Positions 51,366 through 60,098 of a stretch of DNA of 64,000 nucleotides are shown piece after piece. Positions within the stretch are counted from its first letter, which is position 1, and each line of letters opens with the position of its first letter. Below the pieces are notes generated by a model, which saw nothing but the letters and a program-made list of their open reading frames with translations, did not search any database and had not been told where the DNA came from. This stretch comes from JAUIET01 sp964352475. GTDB taxonomy: Bacteria; Pseudomonadota; Gammaproteobacteria; Pseudomonadales; JAUIET01. The stretch spans positions 108,506 to 172,505 of the forward strand of contig CAYGSL010000003.1 of assembly GCA_964352475.1 (NCBI GenBank), given 5' to 3'. Both the position numbers and the translations under genes were made by a program.

Positions 51366-52286
51366 AGAAAAAACCAGCATTTTTAGGCTACGTTGCGAGT
51401 CTATGTCAGGAAACGCAGCCGAGTTTTCCAAACGCTCAAGATAGCGGCTACCTGGTAAATGCTCCGCAAAACTGCCCTTGAGAAAGTTCTCATCAAGGTT
51501 AGGCGCGTTCAGCATCGCCAGCACCAGCGCATCTTTGCGCAGTAGTCGATGCAGTTTTCTGATCAGCTTCGGGTAATCTGATTTAGCCACAAAACTACCT
51601 GGTTGGAAACTGGGTGGATCAACGATTAGCAGATCGAAGGGCCCGGCTTTGGCGAGTCTGGATACCGAGCGAAAAAATTCGTACGGCATAAACTTCGCTC
51701 TAGCTAGTCGCTCAGAATCGTTCATAAAGTTTCTGCGATGATTAGCTTGCGCCGTGCGTATCGCACTTCGGCTCATATCAACGTTGACCACTTTGGCCGC
51801 TCCACCTTGAATCGCAGCCACTGAGAAAGAACCGGTATAAGCGAATAGATTCAGAACTTTCCTGCTCTCAGACTGCTGTCTAACCCAGCTGCGAGCAGGT
51901 TCCGCATCCAGAAAAAAACCAACATTCTGATTGCCTGAAATATTTAACTCAAATTCTGCGCCATGCTCAAACGCAAAAACCATTTCCGGCATTTCACCAA
52001 CTAACACTTCTATGCTACTTGGCTTGGTATAGCGCCGCAGTAAGGCTATACATTGAACACCCTTGGCAGCAGCGCCAGGCATCATTCCGGCCGCCCACTC
52101 CTTTATACTCGAATCCGGTATTGAGTTGTCAAACGCGCTAATCAGCAAGACTGGGGCAAACAGATCTACACAGATGGATTCCAGCCCGGCATAACATAAT
52201 CCTCGACCATGGAATATTCTACGGCTATCACGATGGAAACCTGTTAGGCCACGCTCACATTCAGCGGTTAACGAATCCAGGTTCAT
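51360..52286 (-). CDS. Class I SAM-dependent methyltransferase, RlmI/RlmK-like
   Basis: 308 residues from ATG 52286. The SAM-binding motif VLNLFAYTGSFSVAAIQGGA (about residues 142-161), the acidic VNVDMSRSAIRTAQAN and catalytic-loop LLIVDPPSFQPGSF match the RlmI/RlmK-type 23S rRNA methyltransferases. QNVGFFLDAEPARSWVR immediately before the motif supports this. The PUA domain of RlmI is absent. Target RNA base unknown. It overlaps pdxB as ATGA, so the two are co-translated. Confidence 0.82.
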   Translation of the reverse strand: MNLDSLTAECERGLTGFHRDSRRIFHGRGLCYAGLESICVDLFAPVLLISAFDNSIPDSSIKEWAAGMMPGAAAKGVQCIALLRRYTKPSSIEVLVGEMPEMVFAFEHGAEFELNISGNQNVGFFLDAEPARSWVRQQSESRKVLNLFAYTGSFSVAAIQGGAAKVVNVDMSRSAIRTAQANHRRNFMNDSERLARAKFMPYEFFRSVSRLAKAGPFDLLIVDPPSFQPGSFVAKSDYPKLIRKLHRLLRKDALVLAMLNAPNLDENFLKGSFAEHLPGSRYLERLENSAAFPDIDSQRSLKMLVFSL

Positions 52287-53404
52287 GCCAATGTAAAACC
52301 CAGATCACCCAGCAGTCGTCGATTTTCAGTCGGTAAAGAAGAATCGGTCAGCAAGGTTGTTACAGAAAATTCGCGGCGAGTTGGGTAGGATTTGCGCAAC
52401 TGATCAAAGGCACGGCCGAGGTCGCCATCGTTCAAGGCGCTGCGCAGCCGCCAATCGTCTTCGCGAATATCATAGGCGCGCAAAATGATGTCACGAATAC
52501 TGGCCTGGCCCTCGCAATCCAGCATGCAAAACGAATTGCTATCGTTCTCTGTTGCGGCCTGCTCGCCAAAGTATTGATAGAATGCCGCCGCAATCATCTC
52601 TGTACCGCGTATTTTTCCATCGATGGCGTAGCCCGCAATATGCGGTGTTGCAATACTTGCGAGCCCAAGCAATTCACGGTCAATATTGGGTTCATCCTCC
52701 CAAACATCGAGAACCGCATGAATGCCAGGGTTTTCGCGCAAACAATTAATCAGGTCGTGCGTGGCAATGGCCCCACCACGGCCCGCATTAATCAATATAG
52801 CCCTGCTGGATAGTTGCGAAAGAAACTGTGCATCTATCATGTGATAGGTGGGGTGCGGTCCGTCGTGGTTTAAGGGAACGTGCAGGCTAATCAAGTCACA
52901 ATCAACCAAGTCATCTATCGAGGCTACCAATTGGCAGGCGGCCTCTTTTAGAAATGGGTCAAAGCCTCTCACCCCATAACCGAGAGCGATCAAACGCCTG
53001 GCTACACGGTTTCCTACCTGGCCTAAACCAATAACACCAGCGCGCAAATTGGCATCTGCAATCTGTCCAGGCTCGGGCACTAACGCTGAAATTGCTGAAC
53101 ACACGTAGTCAGCAACTGAGTCTGCATTGCTGCCGGGTGCGTTGCAAAACTCTATGCCGGCGCGCTGCAGATATTCCAGATCCACATGGTCGGTGCCGAT
53201 CGTTGCACTGCCAACAAAGCGCACTGAACTACCTGACAGCAACTCTTTGTTGATTTGCGTAACTGAGCGAATCATTAGAGCATCAGCATCTTGAATATCA
53301 GCGGCGCCAAGCGTTCGACCAGGGACTGTTCTTAACTCAATGTTCGAACCAAAATAGTGTTCCAGCGCCGCCAGGTTTTCATCAGCCAGTAGTTTGATCG
53401 TCAT
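52283..53404 (-). CDS. pdxB: Erythronate-4-phosphate dehydrogenase
   Basis: 373 residues from ATG 53404 (MTIKLLADENL). The 2-hydroxyacid dehydrogenase fold shows GVIGLGQVGNRVARRLIALG (NAD site), ISLHVPLNHDGPHPTYHM and a C-terminal domain typical of PdxB; ATPHIAGYAIDGKIRGTEM is the PdxB version of the catalytic His region. It makes 2-oxo-3-hydroxy-4-phosphobutanoate for pyridoxal phosphate synthesis. The start overlaps the exonuclease gene stop as ATGA. Confidence 0.93.
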   Translation of the reverse strand: MTIKLLADENLAALEHYFGSNIELRTVPGRTLGAADIQDADALMIRSVTQINKELLSGSSVRFVGSATIGTDHVDLEYLQRAGIEFCNAPGSNADSVADYVCSAISALVPEPGQIADANLRAGVIGLGQVGNRVARRLIALGYGVRGFDPFLKEAACQLVASIDDLVDCDLISLHVPLNHDGPHPTYHMIDAQFLSQLSSRAILINAGRGGAIATHDLINCLRENPGIHAVLDVWEDEPNIDRELLGLASIATPHIAGYAIDGKIRGTEMIAAAFYQYFGEQAATENDSNSFCMLDCEGQASIRDIILRAYDIREDDWRLRSALNDGDLGRAFDQLRKSYPTRREFSVTTLLTDSSLPTENRRLLGDLGFTLA

Positions 53405-54309
53405 GCGCAGCACCAGATGTCACTGTTCTCAACAGTGCGTAGTATTCGCCCGGTAAAGCCAATTTTCTTGAGGTATTTTTGTAAGCGAGCCGGAGATTGC
53501 ACTCGCCAATGTAAGTCGGCGCTAGCAAACTCCATGGGCACGTCATCCAGCAGCTGCACCAGCTGCCTGGAAACACCCATCTGTTCCTGGTGCTCACGCA
53601 GCGTTTGCTGCAGCCTGACGCCACCGCGCCATTGACCATTGCCAAGCTCATCAAGCGAATCGAGCAAAACGGCCAAGGTGTCGAAGTGCTGCAGTAGCTT
53701 CGCCGCAGTTTTTGCCCCAATACCGGGCACCCCCGGTATATCGTCAGTTGGGTCGCCCAATAAGGTCTGGTAATCAACCAATTGATCTGGTCGCACGCCG
53801 AACTTTTCAAGGATTGCATCGTGGTCGAGCAATCGCGAGTCTACTGGATCAAACACGCAGTCTCCGGGCTTTTTCACCAACTGCGCCAGGTCTTTGTCTC
53901 TAGACAATATATGAACGGGCCGCCCACTTCGTCTCGAAGCGCGGGCCAGGGTTGCAATTAAATCATCAGCCTCATAACGCCTGTGTGCATAACTTTGAAT
54001 TCCAAGCAGTTCAGTGACCCGCTTGCAGGCCTTAAGCTGAAAAGCAAGCGACTCATCCGGCAAAGCGCGGCTGCTTTTGTATTCAGGATAAATATCGTTT
54101 CTGAAACACTGCCCTAAACTTTCGTCGAAAGCGGCGGCTATTCGTGAGGGATTTAATTCAGACAGAAGTTTCAGCAGGAACAAGGTGTAGCCGTGCACAG
54201 CATTTAAGGAATACCCCTGCTGGTTATACCAAACATCAGGCATGGCGAAGTAGCTTCGAAATATATAGATCGAGGCATCCAGCAGATAGACAGGCTGGCG
54301 CTTAGCCAT
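53401..54309 (-). CDS. xni: 5'-3' exonuclease of the PolA N-terminal / Xni type
   Basis: 302 residues from ATG 54309. It has the flap-nuclease acidic set: LLDASIYIFRSYF, AAFDESLG, RRYEADDLIATLARA, LSRDKDLAQL and LLGDPTDDIPGVPGIGAKTA with its helix-hairpin-helix. The length is that of a stand-alone 5' nuclease domain, not of DNA polymerase I. All the C-terminal metal carboxylates appear present, unlike E. coli ExoIX. It probably processes flaps or RNA primers. Its start overlaps the epmC stop by 8 bases. Confidence 0.85.
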   Translation of the reverse strand: MAKRQPVYLLDASIYIFRSYFAMPDVWYNQQGYSLNAVHGYTLFLLKLLSELNPSRIAAAFDESLGQCFRNDIYPEYKSSRALPDESLAFQLKACKRVTELLGIQSYAHRRYEADDLIATLARASRRSGRPVHILSRDKDLAQLVKKPGDCVFDPVDSRLLDHDAILEKFGVRPDQLVDYQTLLGDPTDDIPGVPGIGAKTAAKLLQHFDTLAVLLDSLDELGNGQWRGGVRLQQTLREHQEQMGVSRQLVQLLDDVPMEFASADLHWRVQSPARLQKYLKKIGFTGRILRTVENSDIWCCA

Positions 54310-54862
54310 CGGCTTCAGCCCGAGTCCGGCCGAGTTCTGGGCGGTAGTGTGTAATTAACGCTGCATAAAATTGTTCAGCCCTGGCAGGTAAGCCAATCTC
54401 TCGAAAGCGCTGCACTTGCTTTGCTCTGCTTAGCTCAAACCACTCGCTTGAATACTCGGGTATTCGCAAATTATCGAAGCTGGCTTGAAATGGATAACCA
54501 CAAGCCTCTGACAAGAGCTGCTCCAACGCTTGCGGTTTTACTTCCGCGCGCTCAAATTGCCGCTGTTGTTCGGCGCTGCGATCTGAAATATACCAGTAGC
54601 CATAATCGACTTGAGTACGTCGCTGCTTCCCAGCCAGGCACCAATGCGCAATTTCGTGCAGCGCGCTGGCAAAGTAATCTGCAGTAAAAACAACTTGAGC
54701 AAACGGCTGCCCATTTGCCGCTGGCAAATACAAGGGCTCTGCGCCACCACTCACCAATATCGTTTTTTCGTGCGCAGCGAACAAACTGTTAAAAAGCTGG
54801 ATGAGATCATCTGCCTTGAATCTATCTCGCCCGCGATCCGGAGTTAATTCACTGCTGTTCAT
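54302..54862 (-). CDS. epmC: Elongation factor P hydroxylase EpmC
   Basis: 186 residues from ATG 54862 (MNSSELTPDRG). FASALHEIAHWCLAGKQRR, DYGYWYISDRSAEQQRQFERAEVKPQALE and ACGYPFQASFDNLR match YfcM/EpmC, with HEIAHW providing metal ligands. EpmC hydroxylates the beta-lysylated lysine of EF-P. EpmA and EpmB are not in this window. It overlaps hisN by 14 bases, forming a five-gene run hisN-epmC-xni-pdxB-methyltransferase. Confidence 0.92.
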   Translation of the reverse strand: MNSSELTPDRGRDRFKADDLIQLFNSLFAAHEKTILVSGGAEPLYLPAANGQPFAQVVFTADYFASALHEIAHWCLAGKQRRTQVDYGYWYISDRSAEQQRQFERAEVKPQALEQLLSEACGYPFQASFDNLRIPEYSSEWFELSRAKQVQRFREIGLPARAEQFYAALITHYRPELGRTRAEADG

Positions 54863-55685
54863 TGAGCACACGAAGCGCTTGCTGGTGCAGTTCGGGTGTT
54901 GCCGCTGCTATGACTTGACCACCAGCACGCACGGGCTCACCATCCCAGGTGCTGATTACACCTCCCGCTGCCTCTACGATGGGTACTAGGGGAAGAATGT
55001 CGTAGTCTTGCAGATCGGCTTCAATAACCAGATCTATTTGCCCCATCGCCAGTAAACAATAACAGTAGCAATCACCGCCATAGCGCATCAGCTTGCATCG
55101 ATCGGCCACCGCTTGATAACGCTCAAGCGCGCCGGGGATGTGCTCAAAAATTTCCGGATGCGTACTGAATAAAATGGCGCGCTCCAGCGATTCTACACGG
55201 CTGACTGACAGCGGTTGATTCAGCAAAACCTGGTCCTTGAAAAACCAGGCTTGTTGCTCGTTGGGATTGAGTAAGCCGACAAATGTCTCATTTAAATAAG
55301 GCTGGTGCATCACGCCCAGTAACGGCTGGTCTTTATAAAGCAAAGCAAGTAATACCCCCCAGGCCGGCACGCCGGAGATAAACGAGCGAGTGCCATCAAT
55401 AGGGTCGATCAGCCAACAATAGTTATTTCCGTGGGCACCCGCCAAGGGTGCAAACTCTTCGCCCATTATGGCGTGCTCCGGAAAACGTTCCTCAATCAGT
55501 TCACGCAAGCGACGCTCCACTGCCTTGTCGGCTTCTGTGACCGGGTCAAATTTGCCGACACCCGCTTTGTTGTCGACACTAAGACCGGTACGAAAATACC
55601 TCAGGCTCTCCTTCCCCGCCAATTGCACAGCAGAATGGACAAAGCCGAACAATTCATCGACGGTATTTGTTGGTAATGGATTCAC
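54849..55685 (-). CDS. hisN: Inositol monophosphatase family protein, likely histidinol-phosphatase HisN
   Basis: 278 residues from GTG 55685. The metal-site motifs are GEEFAP (about residues 75-80), WLIDPIDGTRSFISG and LQDYDILPLVPIVEAAGG. This last form, with RYGGDCYCYCLLAMG before it, is more like HisN histidinol-phosphatases than SuhB-type inositol phosphatases. Without other his genes nearby the substrate remains an inference. It is first in a five-gene overlapping run. Confidence 0.82.
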   Translation of the reverse strand: MNPLPTNTVDELFGFVHSAVQLAGKESLRYFRTGLSVDNKAGVGKFDPVTEADKAVERRLRELIEERFPEHAIMGEEFAPLAGAHGNNYCWLIDPIDGTRSFISGVPAWGVLLALLYKDQPLLGVMHQPYLNETFVGLLNPNEQQAWFFKDQVLLNQPLSVSRVESLERAILFSTHPEIFEHIPGALERYQAVADRCKLMRYGGDCYCYCLLAMGQIDLVIEADLQDYDILPLVPIVEAAGGVISTWDGEPVRAGGQVIAAATPELHQQALRVLNEQQ

Positions 55686-55761
55686 GCCGGGCTCGAATAA
55701 CTCAAGGATTAAGAAACGCTATACTAGCGCATAATAAAAACTGAGCAATGAGAAGCCGCCA

Positions 55762-57075
55762 ATGTTGAGCTTAGCCGGGTTAATAATCGCCCTTCTACTG
55801 TTGATGTGGGTAACCTTGCGTGGCGCTAATCCTTTGGTTGCGGCACCTGCGTGCGCAATAATAGTTGCGGTCACTGGCGGCCTGGATTTTTTCCCGACTC
55901 TTGGCGGTGTTGCAGAACAGGCCAACTACGTTGAATCTTATATGCAGGGTTTCACTGCATTCATTGGCGCCTGGTTTTTTATGTTCTTGCTAGGCAGCAT
56001 ATTCGGCAAGCTGATGGAAGACAGCGGTGCAGCCGCCAGCGTTGCACACTGGATTTTGGCGAGGTTTGGCTCACAACATGCTCCACTGGCAGTGGTTTTG
56101 GCCTGCGCAATTCTTACCTACGGCGGTGTCAGCGTGTTTATTGTTGCCTTCTCAGTGTACCCGGTTGCTGTGGGCTTGTTTCATGAGGCCAACTTGCCGC
56201 GGCGATTTATTCCTGGCTGTCTTGCGTTTGGTTCGGCCACATTCACCATGACCTCAGCAGGCTCACCAGAGATTCAAAACTGGATACCCATTGAGTTCCT
56301 GGGCACCTCGCCGTATGCGGCGTGGCAGGAAAGCCTGGTAGTAGCTGTGATTATGGCCGGCCTGGGCTACGTTTTACTCAATCGTATGGTTGGCAATGCC
56401 GTGGCGGCCGGCGAGCATTTTATAGCCCGCGATGACGACCCACGCGCGGATACCTCAAATTTGCCTGACCCATTAATTTCCATGCTTCCTTTGCTCGCGG
56501 TGCTGGTTTTCAGCTTTGGCTTTCATCAAACACTGGGCAAATACGCACTGGTGATTGCCCTTGGCGCTGGCTGCCTCCTGACCTGGGTATTGAACATCAA
56601 AACTCTGAAAGCACCAGGCGTGGCGTTGGGAATCGGTGCCATGGGTGCGCTGGTCGCGATTGGCAATACCGCAGCAGTGGTTGGTTTCGGTACTGTTGCC
56701 AAAGCGTCTCCAGCGTTCGATCTGGCGGTTGGCTGGTTAACCAGCCTGCCAGGCAATGAGCTTATCGGCGCGTCTATTGCTGTAACAGTTATCTGCGCTC
56801 TAACAGGATCTGCATCAGGTGGTCAGTCCATCGCGCTTCCCGCAGTAGCGCCGCATTATCTGGAGCAAGGCGTGGACCCGGACGAGCTGCATCGCATGGT
56901 TGCGATCGCCTCAGGAGGGCTGGACTCGCTACCCCATAATGGCTACGTAGTAACAACAATTCGCGCTATTTGCGGCGAGAATTATCAGAACGCTTATCCA
57001 CCGGTAGCGGTTCTTACAGTATTGGTACCCATGCTTGGTATGGGTATTGCCTTGACCTTGTTTACCGTTTTCTAG
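55762..57075 (+). CDS. GntP-family permease
   Basis: 437 residues from ATG 55762. About 12 membrane helices cover nearly the whole length. FIGAWFFMFLLGSIFGKLMEDSGAA, LTYGGVSVFIVAFSVYPVA and GGLDSLPHNGYVVT are typical of the GntP/DsdX group of H+-coupled organic acid transporters. In E. coli these carry gluconate or D-serine, but the substrate here could be another hydroxyacid. It overlaps tusA tail to tail by 4 bases. Confidence 0.88.
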   Translation: MLSLAGLIIALLLLMWVTLRGANPLVAAPACAIIVAVTGGLDFFPTLGGVAEQANYVESYMQGFTAFIGAWFFMFLLGSIFGKLMEDSGAAASVAHWILARFGSQHAPLAVVLACAILTYGGVSVFIVAFSVYPVAVGLFHEANLPRRFIPGCLAFGSATFTMTSAGSPEIQNWIPIEFLGTSPYAAWQESLVVAVIMAGLGYVLLNRMVGNAVAAGEHFIARDDDPRADTSNLPDPLISMLPLLAVLVFSFGFHQTLGKYALVIALGAGCLLTWVLNIKTLKAPGVALGIGAMGALVAIGNTAAVVGFGTVAKASPAFDLAVGWLTSLPGNELIGASIAVTVICALTGSASGGQSIALPAVAPHYLEQGVDPDELHRMVAIASGGLDSLPHNGYVVTTIRAICGENYQNAYPPVAVLTVLVPMLGMGIALTLFTVF

Positions 57076-57317
57076 CCAGTCAGGTTTTTACGTACCCAGT
57101 AAAGATATTGCTCATCTTGCTGCGCATCAGCCACCAATTCATGGCCGAGAAACTCGCAGAACTTCGGGATATCTCTTTGTGTAGATGGGTCAGTGGCAAT
57201 CACTTTAACCACCTCGCCATGCTCTGCATCCCGAATGCTATTGTGCAAAAGCATCACCGGCTCTGGACACAGCAGGCCACTCGTATCCAATATGTGATCT
57301 GCCGCTTGCTCGCTCAC
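57072..57317 (-). CDS. tusA: Sulfur carrier protein TusA
   Basis: 81 residues from GTG 57317, overlapping the yheU stop. The C-P-x-P motif, in LLCPEPVML, holds the persulfide cysteine; length and fold pattern (ILDTSGLLCPEP, VIATDPSTQRDIPKFCEFLGH) fit TusA/SirA. It relays sulfur for tRNA 2-thiouridine and other uses. Confidence 0.93.
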   Translation of the reverse strand: MSEQAADHILDTSGLLCPEPVMLLHNSIRDAEHGEVVKVIATDPSTQRDIPKFCEFLGHELVADAQQDEQYLYWVRKNLTG

Positions 57318-57559
57318 GCTTGATCCTGGTCAACTGGCGGTTGCGGTTGCAACTCTTCACTGGACACCAGGTTGCAACTGTCGGATGCTGCGTCAAATAC
57401 CACTTTTACCCCCCCGCTTGCCAGTTGACGCTGCACATGGACGCATTTTTGCTCAAAAGTGAACTCTTGCTGCCCATAGTCTGTGCCTTCACGACTGACG
57501 AACTCTTCAATAAGCCCTTGTAAGGCCTCTGCTGACAAACGATCTGTGGGTATAATCAA
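57314..57559 (-). CDS. YheU family protein
   Basis: About 81 residues. IIPTDRLSAEALQGLIEEFVSREGTDYGQQEFTFEQKCVHVQRQL is clearly the YheU family (whose E. coli member starts MIIPW). No ATG exists; TTG at 57559 matches the family N-terminus, while a TTG at 57592 would add 11 residues and overlap the divergent ACT-protein gene. Function of YheU is not established. It is followed directly by tusA. Confidence 0.85.
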   Translation of the reverse strand: MIIPTDRLSAEALQGLIEEFVSREGTDYGQQEFTFEQKCVHVQRQLASGGVKVVFDAASDSCNLVSSEELQPQPPVDQDQA

Positions 57560-57586
57560 AACAATAATCTGGATAAGGGTCGGCTG

Positions 57587-58102
57587 ATGCAATCACACAT
57601 TGTATTTACATTCATGGCACCAGACAAACTTGGTCTGTTGGAAACGTTGGCCGCAACAGTGAGTCAACATGATGGCAGCTGGTTAGAGAGTAAACTGGCC
57701 AGGTTGGGTGGTCAGTTTACCGGGATTGTGCGAGCCGCGGTGCCCGCAGACAAAACTGCGGCGCTTACGACTGAACTGGAAAAGCTGCAAGTCGACAATT
57801 TTGTCATCACTTTGCACACCGAAGAGTCGTCTACCACCGAAAAAGCTCGCAGCATTCGCAGTGTAGAAGTTCTTGGCAATGACCGACCAGGTATAGTGCA
57901 CGAGCTATCTCGCGCATTCAGCAAGTGGGATATCAACGTGGAACAACTCAATAGCGAAATTCGCAGTGCGCCAATGAGCGCTGAGCGATTGTTTGACGCA
58001 GAAGTGGAAATAGCCGTGCCCGCTGATCTGGATGCAGAGCAGTTTGAAGATGAACTTGAGCAAATCGCGAATGAGCTAGATCTGGATATTGGTCTAAAGT
58101 AA
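57587..58102 (+). CDS. Double-ACT protein, GcvR-like
   Basis: 171 residues from ATG 57587. Two ACT domains, IVFTFMAPDKLGLLETLAATVSQHDGSW at residues 5-32 and VEVLGNDRPGIVHELSRAF at about 92-110, with the DxxGL/DRPGI ligand loops. This is the GcvR arrangement, which in E. coli controls the glycine cleavage operon by binding GcvA. No gcv gene lies nearby, so the role is not certain. Confidence 0.85.
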   Translation: MQSHIVFTFMAPDKLGLLETLAATVSQHDGSWLESKLARLGGQFTGIVRAAVPADKTAALTTELEKLQVDNFVITLHTEESSTTEKARSIRSVEVLGNDRPGIVHELSRAFSKWDINVEQLNSEIRSAPMSAERLFDAEVEIAVPADLDAEQFEDELEQIANELDLDIGLK

Positions 58103-58126
58103 GCGTGTTGCACAGCGGATTCACCG

Positions 58127-58348
58127 CTACTTACGCAAGCCTCTAATAAATATCAGCAGGCCAGCCAGCAAGGCGCCAAGCACTGCCGTGGCGGCAATCA
58201 TCAATAAACACAACAGAAAAAACTCGAACTGTTCTTCGGGGTCTGCACCCCAGGTTTTAATGGCCGATCCGACCAACACAACCGTGGCGACAACGGCTAG
58301 TATCAATGTTTTGGCTAGCCGCCAACGGCGCCGCGCCTTGCTAACCAT
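58127..58348 (-). CDS. Small two-helix membrane protein, unknown
   Basis: 73 residues from ATG 58348. Basic start MVSKARRRWRLAK, then helices at about 13-31 and 43-67. Starts 3 bases after the stop of the preceding unknown gene on the same strand, so the two are likely co-expressed. No family recognised. Confidence 0.6.
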   Translation of the reverse strand: MVSKARRRWRLAKTLILAVVATVVLVGSAIKTWGADPEEQFEFFLLCLLMIAATAVLGALLAGLLIFIRGLRK

Positions 58349-58351
58349 GGG

Positions 58352-58816
58352 TCAGGCGTTGTCCAACTGACGAAAAAAACCTTTGTCTTTGGTCCATTCG
58401 CAACGCATCTCAAATTCGTGCGAACCCGGCACATGAAACTCATCGGCGGTTTCCCAAATATGGGTATGGGTTCCGGAATAAGGCGTTTCAAGATGAACAA
58501 CAGCACTTACCCAGTACATTTTGCCCAGCATATCTTCAAAGGCTTCCAGCCAGTGTTCCCACTCGTACTCAACGCCCGGATACGGTGCGCCAAAGTGCAT
58601 CATTGCAGAATAGTATCCGCCAGCATTAATACTGCTGTTTGGAATTGAGAACATATCGCGATACAGCAATGTGCAGGCGTTGAATTCCGGTAAGTCCAGC
58701 AATACCCTGCGATTGCTGATTAATCGGTCTTGAGTGTCTACCGATGGTGCGAGCATAACCTCGTCACGGACGAAGCCGTATACAGTGGTTTCATTTTCGC
58801 TAATCGGCGCAAGCAT
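58352..58816 (-). CDS. Hypothetical soluble protein
   Basis: 154 residues from ATG 58816. No signal peptide or membrane helix. Features include aromatic and acidic stretches YPGVEYEWEHWLEAFEDMLG and HLETPYSGTHTHIWETAD, with several His and Asp/Glu. No family recognised. 143 bases of non-coding sequence precede it. Confidence 0.55.
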   Translation of the reverse strand: MLAPISENETTVYGFVRDEVMLAPSVDTQDRLISNRRVLLDLPEFNACTLLYRDMFSIPNSSINAGGYYSAMMHFGAPYPGVEYEWEHWLEAFEDMLGKMYWVSAVVHLETPYSGTHTHIWETADEFHVPGSHEFEMRCEWTKDKGFFRQLDNA

Positions 58817-58958
58817 ACTTGAAATTATTACTGATAGAATTCTTGAGAGGGGATTAAAACAAGTTCAAGCGTGCAAGCCAATGTGAAGACTGAATATTGC
58901 CAAAGACGGGTCACTTTTATGGGTGTTTGTGGCATTTTCTTTGCGTATGCATCTAGTA

Positions 58959-60029
58959 TTAACGCACGACGCCAGAATTTTGACCTATGTCTCGCAAAGC
59001 GTGATCCAGCAATACAATTGCCAGCATGGCTTCGGCGATGGGCGTGGCACGAATACCAACACACGGGTCATGTCGCCCGGTGGTTACCACCTCAACTTCA
59101 TTGCCCTCTTTATCAATACTCTGCCCGGCCTGGCGAATACTGGAGGTAGGCTTGAGTGAGAGATGCGCAATAATATCCTGACCACTACTGATACCGCCCA
59201 GGGTGCCGCCAGAGTTATTGCTTAGGAATCCGGTGCTGTTAATTTCATCGCGATGTTCGCTGCCTTTCTGCTCAACTACCGCACAACCTGAGCCCAACTC
59301 TACGGCACGAACGGCATTGATGCTCATCAACGCGTAGGCGATCTCGGCGTCCAACTTATCAAACACCGGCTCTCCCCAGCCAACCGGCACGCCGGTTGCC
59401 ATTACCGATATTTTTGCGCCGATCGAATCGCCTTCCTTGTTGAGCCTGGCCATGTATTGCTCCATTTCCGGAACGAGCTGTGGGTCAGGACAAAAAAATG
59501 GATTATCTTCGATGGTTTCAAGGTCAATGTTTTGAATCTTCAGCGGTCCCAGCTGTGACAGAAAGCCGAAAATTTTCACACCAAATGCAGACTGCAAATA
59601 CTTTTTGGCAATTGCACCTGCCGCAACCCGCATAGCAGTTTCTCTGGCCGAGGCACGACCACCGCCACGATAATCGCGAATGCCGTATTTTTTCTGGTAG
59701 GTTAAATCAGCGTGCGCCGGGCGAAAACTGTCTTTTATATTGCTGTAATCTTTTGAACGTTGATCAGTATTGCGGATAAGCAAACCTATGGGTGTTCCAG
59801 TTGTTTTACCTTCAAATACGCCAGATAAAATTTCTACTTCGTCCGCTTCCTTGCGCTGGGTTGTATAGCGCGACGTGCCGGGCTTGCGTCGGTCCAGATC
59901 ACGCTGCAAATCAGCAACGTCGATCTCTAATCCTGGTGGGCACCCGTCAACCACACAGCCCAATGCTGGACCATGGCTTTCTCCATAGGTGGTCACAGTA
60001 AACAGTTTGCCAATTGTATTGCCGGCCAT
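58959..60029 (-). CDS. aroC: Chorismate synthase
   Basis: 356 residues from ATG 60029. Signature GESHGPALGCVVDGCPPGL (residues 16-34), RPAHADLTYQKKYGIRDYRGGGRASARET, and SGQDIIAHLSLKPTSSI are conserved in AroC. It converts EPSP to chorismate with reduced FMN, closing the shikimate route. The next gene upstream is prmB, 69 bases away. Confidence 0.97.
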   Translation of the reverse strand: MAGNTIGKLFTVTTYGESHGPALGCVVDGCPPGLEIDVADLQRDLDRRKPGTSRYTTQRKEADEVEILSGVFEGKTTGTPIGLLIRNTDQRSKDYSNIKDSFRPAHADLTYQKKYGIRDYRGGGRASARETAMRVAAGAIAKKYLQSAFGVKIFGFLSQLGPLKIQNIDLETIEDNPFFCPDPQLVPEMEQYMARLNKEGDSIGAKISVMATGVPVGWGEPVFDKLDAEIAYALMSINAVRAVELGSGCAVVEQKGSEHRDEINSTGFLSNNSGGTLGGISSGQDIIAHLSLKPTSSIRQAGQSIDKEGNEVEVVTTGRHDPCVGIRATPIAEAMLAIVLLDHALRDIGQNSGVVR

Positions 60030-60098
60030 AAACGTTCAAATCAACAGATACGATGTGCGCGAATTATACGCGTTTGCGAGCAGCTTAACGGCATGCCA

